Shown: in pieces, positions 31,234-40,259 of the stretch | Position numbering within the stretch: position 1 is the stretch's first letter | How the letters are laid out: each line of letters opens with the position of its first letter | DNA from: Sabellastarte sp. h YS-2021 | Taxonomy: Eukaryota > Annelida > Polychaeta > Sabellida > Sabellidae | DNA length: 64,000 nucleotides | Reading direction: 5' to 3' | Assembly (NCBI GenBank): GCA_964017235.1 | Contig: OZ024927.1 | Span: forward strand, 22,091,160-22,155,159 | Program-made: the position numbers and the translations under genes | The notes under the pieces: model-generated | What the model saw: the letters and a program-made list of their open reading frames with translations, nothing else | Told to the model about the DNA's origin: nothing | Database searches by the model: none

Positions 31234-32245
31234 TGCACTGTTTCCACTGGAACCGACAGGCCGGTAACTAAGCATTTTTGGAGGGTCGGGACCAATGTTT
31301 ACAGGGTCGGTTAGTGTCGGTTGTAAGTTCCATGTTCCCAAACATGTTCGATATTTCACTGACCCTCCCCGGCTCTTGTTCCCGACACTAATTTCAGGCC
31401 CCTAGCAACAGGCCTGTCGGTTAACTTAAGGGCCTGTCAGTTACACTTCCAGGCTTGTCTGTAACCATTCCAGGCTTGTCGTTATTACTTGCAGGCCTGT
31501 GGTAATATGAAGCCGGCTTGTCTTTTGTAGTTTATTACTACTGCTCATTTGCAGTCCATTTCCAGCATGATGTGAAATAAAAGTACGATAAAAAATTATG
31601 TCAAGAATGACACAAAACAGTGCAAGTGATCATAATTTCAAAGTTAGAGAGATGGAAAGGTCAAATTTTATATTTTAAATGACTTTTTCGTTCATAAACT
31701 GAAGCAGACATACATTGATTTTATTTTTAATGTATATTAAAGCAAAAACGTGGAAACTGTAATTGAAATTAAAATAAAATACATTTGGACATTTTGGTCA
31801 CGTGATGGGATGAAAATATTAAGCCTTGACCTAGTATAAGAAATTTTTTATTGGTCCACAGTTGGCCCTATTTTTTCCCCAAAAAATCATCAAAAACTGT
31901 TATTATAATACCGACTTCAAGTCTGGTCGTGGGGTATGTATGTTTCTCCAGGCCTGTCTGTTTGTCAGTACGGCCTGTCGGGACTTCATACGGCTTGTCT
32001 GTTAGGGGTTTATGGCTTGCCCTGATAATTTCCAGACCTGTTTTGTAGAAAACATCCCGACCCCATGGCAGGTCGGCCTCTAGATCCAGACAAGCCTGTA
32101 TGTTTCCCATCCTGTCGTGGAGTTGAAGCCGACCCCAAAATTTCCCTCCTTTTTTTATTTTTGTCCCCGACCCCCCGACTTTTGCAACCGACCTTATAAA
32201 AATACAGAGTCGTAGAGTTGGCCTCCAGTGGAAACACTGCACAAG
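31234..32245. mobile_element. Non-autonomous TIR element, copy c (complete, 1.0 kb)
   Basis: Ends CTGTTTCCACTGGA and TCCAGTGGAAACA are inverted repeats; both are flanked by TGCA, a possible 4-bp target duplication. The interior has many GGTCGG / CCGACC and AGGCCTGTC words and no credible ORF. It is related to copies at 4.3-5.0 and 29.6-29.9 kb. Superfamily not assigned. Confidence 0.7.
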
Positions 32246-32274
32246 CAGGTTAAATTTGAAGAATTATTTGATCA

Positions 32275-32731
32275 GATCAGTAATTTTTGTCAGCATTCAC
32301 AATAGACCTAATTTTCAACTGATCGCAAATTTCTAAATTACAATTTCCTTCATCATTTTGTCCATTGTAAAAGTGGCTTTCCAGCCTTTTCCTAGATTTT
32401 TTCAGATATATGTGAACACAATAAGAAAGCATATAGATAAGATTTCTCTATTATTTTGCCCTTGTTAACTAACCTACTTGTGTGTTTAGAAGCTGGAACT
32501 ATATGGCCAGATCAGTAGTTTTTGTCAGCATTCACAATAGACCTAATTTTCAACTGATCGCAAATTTCTAAATAACAATTTCCTTCATCATTTTGTCCAT
32601 TGTAAAAGTGGCTTTCTAGCCTTTTCCTAGATTTTTACAGATATATGTGAACACAATAACAAAGCATATAGATAAGATTTCTCTACTACTTTTCCCTTGT
32701 TAACTAACCTACTTGTGTGTTTAGAAGCTGG
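32275..32731 (+). repeat. Tandem duplication, 235-bp period
   Basis: Two 222-bp copies (32275-32496, 32510-32731) beginning GATCAGTA and ending TTTAGAAGCTGG. They differ at only a few bases (for example ATTACAA/ATAACAA), so the duplication is recent. Confidence 0.9.
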
Positions 32732-33035
32732 TCAGTAGCACAAACTCAGCATTTCATACATAAAAATCTAGTCAGGATCTAGAAGCTAATCAGGATCCAA
32801 GTACTAGTGTGTCGCAGTGTTGTTTTACTGCACAATGTACAAATGTACATTGTTTTACTGTAATTTAATGTACAAACTTAACTTGCAAACCTAACTTAGG
32901 AGAGGCTATTGGCTTTCATCTGTACCACTGATATTGGATGAATATTGGATCAATATAGGGTATGCAGGTCTTAATGTTTTTTTAATAAAAAATCTAATGT
33001 AATGTAACCTGCTGCTTTGCAGACACAATATCTCC

Positions 33036-33068
33036 CACCACCCCCACCCCCCACCCCCCACCCCCGGG
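33036..33068. repeat. C-rich / G-rich simple sequence
   Basis: A (CCCCCA)n-type run followed by CCCCCGGGGGG. It could form a four-stranded structure on one strand; otherwise it is low-complexity sequence. Confidence 0.7.
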
Positions 33069-33069
33069 G

Positions 33070-33800
33070 GGAATTCAGTATGCTTTAACAAAAGCAGTGT
33101 TCAAAAGGATAGTCAAGGGACAATCTAGGTTAGTCATCCAGAGTTGTAGGTGTGACCACAGGGAAAAGTACGAAGTGGGGAAGCTTAAGTTGAAAAGGAG
33201 AGGCTTACAAAGTTGCCTGAAGGATACAACAGAAGGGGTATTTCTAATATGGAGGGAAAGAGAGTTCCGGAGGGCTGGCCTATAATGTCTAAATGAGTTA
33301 GAAAAATGTATGTGTGATTGGTGAACTTTACAGTCAAAAGAGGGGACTATACTGTGTCTCGTATTTCTAGATGAGGTGTACGGGTGGATTATTTCACTAT
33401 GCTAGTTGGACATTTACATTTTATTTACATAAACTTACAAGATTAATTTTTATAATTTCATGTGCTGAAATAGTTGTGTGGACAAACGGTGTTGTGAAGA
33501 CACTTTGTTATTGACAAGTCACAAGATTACTTAGATTACAACAATGGGAGGAATGAGTGCACGTTCCAAGATATAGAGTATGGTAAAATGATGTCATACT
33601 GGTGTACATGTCAACAGCCTGAGATATGACTGAAATCTATTAGCCACAATCTTTTTTGACCTTACAATAACAAATAGAGTAAATTAATCTTTATTGTGTT
33701 ACTAATGCTACGCACAACAAAATGGTAAGAAATTGATGACTTGCATGTGTAAATGCTCTCTCTTCTATCAAATCACTTCAATCGTGTTTTACAGACATAT
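33070..33800. other. Unclassified DNA
   Basis: 33090-33400 has purine-rich, repeat-like text (GGAGGGAAAGAGAGTTCCGG) that looks like part of an unidentified interspersed repeat. The remainder is unremarkable. Confidence 0.3.
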
Positions 33801-33809
33801 GTTGAGAGC

Positions 33810-33980
33810 CACAGTGGCTCAGTGGTAATACAATTACATCCAATCTCCTGAGGTCAGAATGTCAATTCTAGCCTGACCTCAAGTGGAAAAACTGGTAGTT
33901 GCTTGCCGTTTATCGGCAGTTTACAGCACAGAACTTTGACAAACTGTATGTATTGATTTCCTCAGGCCTTCTAACTGCCA
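33810..33980 (+). mobile_element. SINE family A copy, degraded
   Basis: Head GCCACAGTGGCTCAGTGGTA (A box) and body TTGCCGTTTATCGGCAGTTT, TATGTATTGATTTCCTC. The tail is shortened. Confidence 0.75.
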
Positions 33981-33984
33981 TTCA

Positions 33985-34790
33985 TAATATAATTAATAAA
34001 AAGGTGCGTTGTGACTTGCATTTGCTATATTTTGAATTATATAGCTTGGTATTTTTATTACATCATTAAATAGTGTGCACTAAGAGATACTAGTTCCATT
34101 TAACATTAACTGGGCTGTTCCATTATTGCGATCCATTTGTAAGCGTACACCTCAATTAGAAATGAATACATTCATGATGCATAAGTTCTTCAGGATATCT
34201 TCTTATAGGTTCCCAAAAAGTTTGTGATTGTTTCTATAGTGTTTTGTTTTGCACATAATAAGTCTGTCTAGTAGTAGTAGTTGTAGGTTCTAAAGTTTTG
34301 TGCTCTTCCCCACTTAGTTACCAATGATTCCCCCTTTTATAGACAAAATGTTGAAAAACAGGAAGTTCCTAGATCCTGTAGCATCCCCCACAACTCTGGG
34401 CAAATCTGGACCACAGGAAGATCCTGTTTCCAGGAAGTTTTTACCACAAAGACAGTGACGTCATTTGTACTTAAGCTACTTTACCCAAGGTACAGTATAT
34501 CCCACACATCTTTACCCCTACACAGATCCTGTATGAACTTAAACTGATTTCACAAACTCAATCACATTTGACAAAATAATTAGTGGGCGTAATTAAACCA
34601 TATCTTAATTAAATCTTGTAGTTTTTCCAAATCATATTTTCTACAACCGTTACTATCATACTATTAAACAGTATTTTAAGTCAGAGAAAGCACTTGGAAA
34701 GCACTTGGAATAGTAGATTCGTATCTTGCCATTTAGCTCAAGGTGATATAATTTTTTTTTGATAAATTGGTCTAAAGCCATCCAGTCTTG
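33985..34790. other. Intergenic DNA, nothing recognised
   Basis: No supported gene. 34320-34560 might be a remnant of a further repeat. Confidence 0.35.
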
Positions 34791-34799
34791 AGACAAGGT

Positions 34800-35075
34800 T
34801 GCTCATGTGGTTATTCCAAAACTTCCAGGTTCCAAATTGTGCCCAGTCACAGCACTATCTAACATGTTGCACCTGGTCCCTGGTTCAAATAATGATCCAT
34901 TGTTTGCCATTTATAAGGCCAACACATGGTCTTCTCTCACAGGTAGCATGGTTAGAAAGGATTTGAAGAGGGTTTTGCTTTTATTACAATTGCAACATCA
35001 CAATTTCACATTTCACATTTTTAGGAGGTCTGGGCCCTCTTGGGCTTGGGCTACATTATGGATTAAAAAGTAAAA
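34800..35075 (+). pseudogene. Tyrosine recombinase C-terminal fragment of a YR element
   Basis: VVIPKLPGSKLCPVTALSNM aligns with ITVPKLKNKLICPFRAVKRL of the intact recombinase. Then SSLTGSMVRKDLKRVL and FTFHIFRRSG carry the His-x-x-Arg box. The frame ends at a stop after TLWIKK, before the catalytic Tyr region. Confidence 0.75.
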
Positions 35076-35214
35076 ATTGCTATTATATCTAGTCATTGAT
35101 GTATTATTCCTAATTACTAATAATTATATGAACTGCAAAGAAATTTTAGTTTTATAGATGTTAATGTAAAAGATTAATAAAAATATAAAACCCACTGCGG
35201 GTTTCTCTTCTTGG

Positions 35215-35640
35215 TCTCGTGACTACCCTTGGCATGGGGGTGACCTTTGTTACCTCCTTTGACCTTGTTTTAACCTTAAGGTCAGATTTGACTGAACCCA
35301 AATTGCAAATCGATTGGATCTGCTCTGGCACTTCTCTCAGTTCTTATTACGTAAAACTCCCCTTCGTGTGTCAGGTTACCTATTTGACCTTTCTTGACCT
35401 TGTTTTCAGCTTTAGGTCAAATTTGCTTGAACACAGATGGTGATCACTTGCAGCTGTGCGGCGAGCTGTATCAGTCTTATTGTGTAAAAACATGTCTGTG
35501 CTTACCATAGTGTTCATCACTCGGGTCCCAGGTTTGCCCTTACCTTGACCTTGCTTTCACCTCATCAGTTCATCTGTTCAAATCCCAGATTGTAAATTTT
35601 ACATTTGCAATGTCTTCTAACTAAATTTAGCTTCTAAAAC
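35215..35640 (+). repeat. Degenerate tandem TGACCTTG repeats
   Basis: Three loosely similar units with TTTGACCTTGTTTTAACCTT, TTTCTTGACCTTGTTTTCAG and TTACCTTGACCTTGCTTTCA, spaced about 130-160 bp. Confidence 0.55.
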
Positions 35641-36639
35641 TGTGTGAAATGTCCAGTAATCATTTGCCTCAACTTTATCTCACACTAGTTGTATTTGGGA
35701 TTTGACTTTGATTCCTGCATTAATGTGGTCATATCTAACTCGGTAGTCTTTGGGTTTGAATCTTCTCAGAACTCTCAGCTCTGAGATTCTTATATTATTG
35801 CCATTTACTTGGGGTGGGGGAGTGAGATGCATTTGTGACTACATTGGGAACAGTTTCCGCAATATTAATCTGTTTGGAATTATCGTAAACTTCTCCCAAT
35901 CCTTCAATCCTTATCAGATCCTTATCATCTAAATTCCATCTTAAACCCATCTTACCACTCGTAAAGTCATATTTTTGACCTTACAGAGATCTCAAAACAT
36001 ATCTTTTCCATCTTAAAATTTTTAACCCGGATTGACCAGGAAACAATCATAAATGTCAGCAGCCTATTTTCAGATTGCTTAAACTATTGGCAATGTCAAT
36101 CAGACAGCCATCAGGTAAATAATGAGAATGTGCCTTAAACTAAACTACAACCATTAATCATAGATGTTTTAATTATTTCCAATCGGGAACTAAGTTTATG
36201 GTCGGATCACAACAATGGAACAGCCCTATGATGACAACCAACTGGGGTCTGTTATGAGGTATTCAATTGTGTACCTAACTGAAGGGGGAGCTATGTTACT
36301 ATGCCAAGGAGTAGAGTTTCAGGTCATTGTTTACTCCGTATATGTGACAATTTATGGCTTGAATCGTGAACTGTATGCTTCATCTTGTCCTTGAAGTAAT
36401 GTCCATAATACTATGACAGCAGCGGAGCAGAGAAGGGAGACATCTGTTAAAAGTAATTGTATTAACATATGGATAACACTGTAGATGCAAGGCACAATAA
36501 AAGTCAATTGAGGGACTTGATTAAAGTCCAACTTTTATCATCAACTGTGATAAAATGAATACAAAGGAAGACTTCCTAGCCTGGCAAAAAGGCGTGTAAT
36601 ACTGTTATCTTTATTTATTCACGTCACAACATCTCTTTC

Positions 36640-36815
36640 ATTATAGGAATCAAAGCCATATTTGATCCATCGACATTACTTAAGTACAGTGCAAGTTGTG
36701 TTGTGACTGAGATTCTCCAAACTGAAAACAGGGATGCCGTTTTGTCAACGTCCCTGGGGTCTTCAACTGGGGATAGGATCCAATGACAGTAAGTGTTACC
36801 CACTAACCCACAGTG
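36640..36815 (-). mobile_element. SINE family B fragment
   Basis: Contains CAACGTCCCTGGGGTCTTCA, GGGGATAGGATCCAATGACA and a GTGTTACCCACTAA head, matching the minus-strand copy at 53.1 kb. Confidence 0.5.
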
Positions 36816-36819
36816 AAAA

Positions 36820-38290
36820 TTCAACCCTCTCAAAAGTTAATCAATATCACTTTCTCTATTGGAATAATATATTTGAATCATTTATTACCGATATCTGGAC
36901 TCTGTTCATTTATACAATTTGTTGTTAAGGTAAACATCATTACACAAACATATGGCAAAAGTCTCAAAGTAAATACATGCAAGACTTTATCAAAACATTG
37001 GGATTTATAGAACATTTCAATGTCACACAGATGATGTGCAACCAGTTGGGTTTGTTTATTCTAAATGCAACAAAAGTGAAAATTAATAGACATTTCACCT
37101 CAGTACGAAGGCTTTCCCCTGTAAGTGTTTTGTCCTAATAAATACATGGCAATAGCCCAATACCACCTCAAATGTTGTATCTGAAGCGATTAACATATTG
37201 CAGAGATATTACCTCTTAAATATGGTATGATGTAAAGAAGCTTTGGTGTTTATTTCTACTGAAATAATTTTATTAGTTCGTTTTCCCAAAGAACTCATCA
37301 AATGTTCACTCTATTTAATTATGAATATTAAGTGACAAGTTGCTATCGAATCATTATTATGACAGCCCTTCCAGAATTTGAATAATTATCTTTTCGCCAA
37401 TGCTTAATTTTATCATGCTGGATATATATGTTTGAAGGGCATGATTCAGTTTATATTGTATATTCATTAAGCACTGAAACTGAGCTTTGAGACATGAAAT
37501 TTATCAAATATATCTCTAGCCATGAATTAATGATTACAGTGTTTAAATGTCATAAAACGTATATGGACACCGCCGTATAGGGGGCCTGTCTTATCAGTTG
37601 GGCCATACATTAAGTATCCTGTGTTTCTGTTTATTTTGTAAATACATTTAATCAGACCAATCCAATTGCTACCAAGCCCCATTGGACCCAACTGTGGCCA
37701 AGTTACCGGTCACTTGATATTCAAGCTTTTGAATGAATATCATGCCAGGTTTCAAAAATACCCACCTCCCCACCACTTGGACAAATTTTATACACCAATT
37801 ATACTTATTGGTTAAAGTACATAAACTGCATAGAGTGTGACCTTGGGTTCAATTCCACCTGAGTTATATCTCCCTAGTTTTCTCCAATTCAGGGAATAGT
37901 TATTATGGCAGCTTGAACAAGTTGAAGCGCCTCTCTGGGTGTTACAATGTCCCCATTAGATCATAGATTCTTAGCAGTCCAAAACTTTCCCAATATCCCA
38001 GACAGGAGTGCAATGTAAGGATTGATATAGGCGGTTGTTATAGAGGTAGGCAGGACAAGGCTGCCATGGCTCCTACCTTCACGATCTGACTACAAAGGAC
38101 ATCATTCTGTTCTAGTCTAGACTTTTACAGCCCTTAATTACTAAACAAGGCAGACTCTATAAGGCGCAACACCAGAAACCAGTGCAATAATCAGTATTCC
38201 ATAGACATAGCCAGGTTTATACCTCAGAGGCGCAGGGTAGTTTATGGGCTATGGTGGGAAAGGCTTTCGGAAGAGATAACACTTTAACTT
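36820..38290. other. Intergenic DNA left of the intact YR element
   Basis: Mostly unrecognised. At about 37800-37860 a weak tRNA-like pair (TTGGTTAAAGT and GGGTTCAATTCC) may mark another SINE head. The left flank of the YR element reads ...CACTTTAACTT. Confidence 0.35.
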
Positions 38291-38546
38291 TCACTTGGGT
38301 TGTTAGGGCGACCCAGGTGTCAGTCCTCCTCCCCAGGCAGTAGGTTATTAAAGTTTAGTACTACCTGTAAATGGATTTGGGGTACCAGTCTGATGACATC
38401 ACAGATCTTACCTAGAAATATGACTCAGTTGCCAAGGGCAACCCAGAAAACAAATTGTGTTCATTGGCCAGTGACCTAACTTTGTATTTAACCCAAGTCT
38501 CAAAGTCACTTTCAAACTGACATTCAAAGGAGAAACATGAAAATTT
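38291..38546 (+). repeat. Split direct repeat A1 (256 bp)
   Basis: Starts TCACTTGGGTTGTTAGGGCG, identical to A2 at 44427-44682 as far as I can read. Contains TTTGTATTTAACCC (TATA-like, about 38490) and an ATTGG word, so the promoter probably lies here. Confidence 0.93.
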
Positions 38547-38991
38547 TGGAACTTTTAATGAAGATATTTTATGTTTTTAACTCTGCTTTTAGGGATTTTA
38601 ACTTGTAAATATGTACATATGAACGGTCACTTATCATGCAACAAGTTTTTTACTAGTATTCTGAACATAATTCATGTGAATGAATGGATTGACTGATCAA
38701 TGAACTGGAAAGCAGAGTGTTGAGTGTATTACTGCAACTGATATGCTGGAGTGTGGTCTTTCATAAGACCTCTGGTCATCGTGTCAACCTCAGGCTTATA
38801 TGATCTGCTAGAAAGGGACGGTCTAACCTATATTCTCTTTCTTTATTTGTGGCAATGCCATATGGTCAATTGGTCGTATTTTAGCCTGAATTTGACAAGT
38901 TGAGCACAGGTCTTAAGCGCTTTGCGCCTATCTTATGTGTTTTCAGAACATAGAACATTGACTTATATAAAATTGTGATTAGTATACAGAA

Positions 38992-40059
38992 ATGCCAGAT
39001 CACAAACAACATTGCAAAACGTGTAAAGTGAGACACTTGCCTCCCACTGGAAAAAAATGCCAGTACAAGAAGACTGTTCAAGATGAAGCTAATGAACTCT
39101 CTCGAGATGCTGCCGTCGCCAGTGGTCAGTCCACTAGCCTGGGTCCAGAGGACGGACAGCTGTTGCAGAAGCAGATATTGGAGCAGCTGAGAAAGGTGAC
39201 AGACAGACTAGACCAAGTAGAGCATCGAGTAGCAGCCACAACAGCAAGTTCAACACCAAAGCAGGAGTTAAGTACAGACAGTTTTCTTGAGTCAATTAAA
39301 TGTCATAAAAAACCCAAAAAACAGTACAAAAGTAGTAGTGCAAGTAGTTCGTCCTCAGACGATAGTGATGACCCCTCTTTAGAAACATTAAAGTCGCATA
39401 GATTGCAACAAAAAGTAGATGCCAGAATCAGGGAACTAAATCATAGTTCACACCTCCCAGGTAAAAACAAAAAATTAAAGTATAAATCTCAGAGGGGAGG
39501 AAGTGTTGAAGTAGAAGTCAAGCACAAGGTACATTGGCCACATGAGGCAGTACTTGGGGGGGTATCTCGCCAGCGAGTTACGTATGACCAGTTATCATTG
39601 ACCCAGTGGGTCCAAGGTTTTTGCCGTAATATACTGGAAGAACGTTCCGGAAGCCGTAAAGATACTATGATATCATACCTCGCTGACCTCATGGAGGATG
39701 CGACGGATTTTTCGTGGCAAGGGGCCAAAGCCTCCCATGCAGTACTATTATGCGAGATGGAGAGAGGTACTCTCCAGTGGGAAGATGGCGATCGGATTGA
39801 CCGGATCCGGAGGGCTCATGCCCAAAAACATATTTCCACCAGCAAAACATCTTGGGCAAAAAGTGAACGAAAACCATGGTTTTGCAAAAGTTTCCAGAAT
39901 AATACCTGTTCCCATCAGAAAGACCATGAGGTAAATGGTAGGCTAAACAAACACATCTGTGCCTTCTGCTTGACTTTAGGGAAACAGTTAACTCACTCAG
40001 AAAAGAATTGTCTAACCAAACAAAGCTCAAAAAACGAGCAGCCAGCTGCCAATCGTTAG
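38992..40059 (+). CDS. YR retrotransposon ORF1 (gag-like), 355 aa
   Basis: Probably the nucleic-acid-binding structural protein of the element. It starts at an ATG at 38992 with MPDHKQHCKTCKVRHLPPTG, a Cys-x2-Cys-x3-His...Cys cluster (residues about 7-22). Residues about 45-85 look coiled-coil-like (LLQKQILEQLRKVTDRL), then comes a Ser/Asp-rich linker (about 110-135). A conserved core follows (HWPHEAVLGGVSRQRVTYDQ, TQWVQGFCRN, ATDFSWQGAKASHAVLLCEM, DRIRRAHAQKH). Near the C-terminus a second metal-binding cluster (FCKSF..NNTCSH..DH, HICAFC, LTHSEKNC) is conserved in the 6-11 kb relative. It overlaps a second frame (40008-40259) that continues the coding. Confidence 0.85.
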   Translation: MPDHKQHCKTCKVRHLPPTGKKCQYKKTVQDEANELSRDAAVASGQSTSLGPEDGQLLQKQILEQLRKVTDRLDQVEHRVAATTASSTPKQELSTDSFLESIKCHKKPKKQYKSSSASSSSSDDSDDPSLETLKSHRLQQKVDARIRELNHSSHLPGKNKKLKYKSQRGGSVEVEVKHKVHWPHEAVLGGVSRQRVTYDQLSLTQWVQGFCRNILEERSGSRKDTMISYLADLMEDATDFSWQGAKASHAVLLCEMERGTLQWEDGDRIDRIRRAHAQKHISTSKTSWAKSERKPWFCKSFQNNTCSHQKDHEVNGRLNKHICAFCLTLGKQLTHSEKNCLTKQSSKNEQPAANR

Positions 40060-40259
40060 GATTGGGCAGCTGTAGTGAATCTGTGTGCAAAAATGGTAAA
40101 GTTAATGAAGAAACTGTGCAGCACTTGCAGGTAGCTGCCAGTAAAGTCATAACAAATGATGTGCATAGAAGTAGGCTTGTTTACAATTCTAGGGTGAAAC
40201 CCAAAGAAGTGGAGGCTTTGTTTGCTAAAAGAACTGGTATTCAGGGCTCGGTCAGGTAG
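40008..40259 (+). CDS. Linker frame between gag and pol
   Basis: 83 codons in the -1 frame relative to gag, overlapping its last 50 nt. Encodes VQHLQVAASKVITNDVHRSR and LVYNSRVKPKEVEALFAKRT. The diverged fragment at 28.6-29.1 kb encodes a similar peptide, so this stretch is translated, probably as the N-terminal part of pol. It stops at TAG (40258-40260), and pol continues in yet another -1 frame, open from about 40229. Confidence 0.65.
   Translation: MSNQTKLKKRAASCQSLGLGSCSESVCKNGKVNEETVQHLQVAASKVITNDVHRSRLVYNSRVKPKEVEALFAKRTGIQGSVR

Noticed and set aside
31868..32242. 124-codon minus-strand frame
   Set aside because: Coincides with the right half of the TIR element and is mirrored, with stops, in the related 29.6-kb copy. 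Not a conserved protein.
39489..40150. Minus-strand frames of 79 and 153 codons
   Set aside because: Antisense shadows of the gag ORF, whose sense protein is conserved in other copies.
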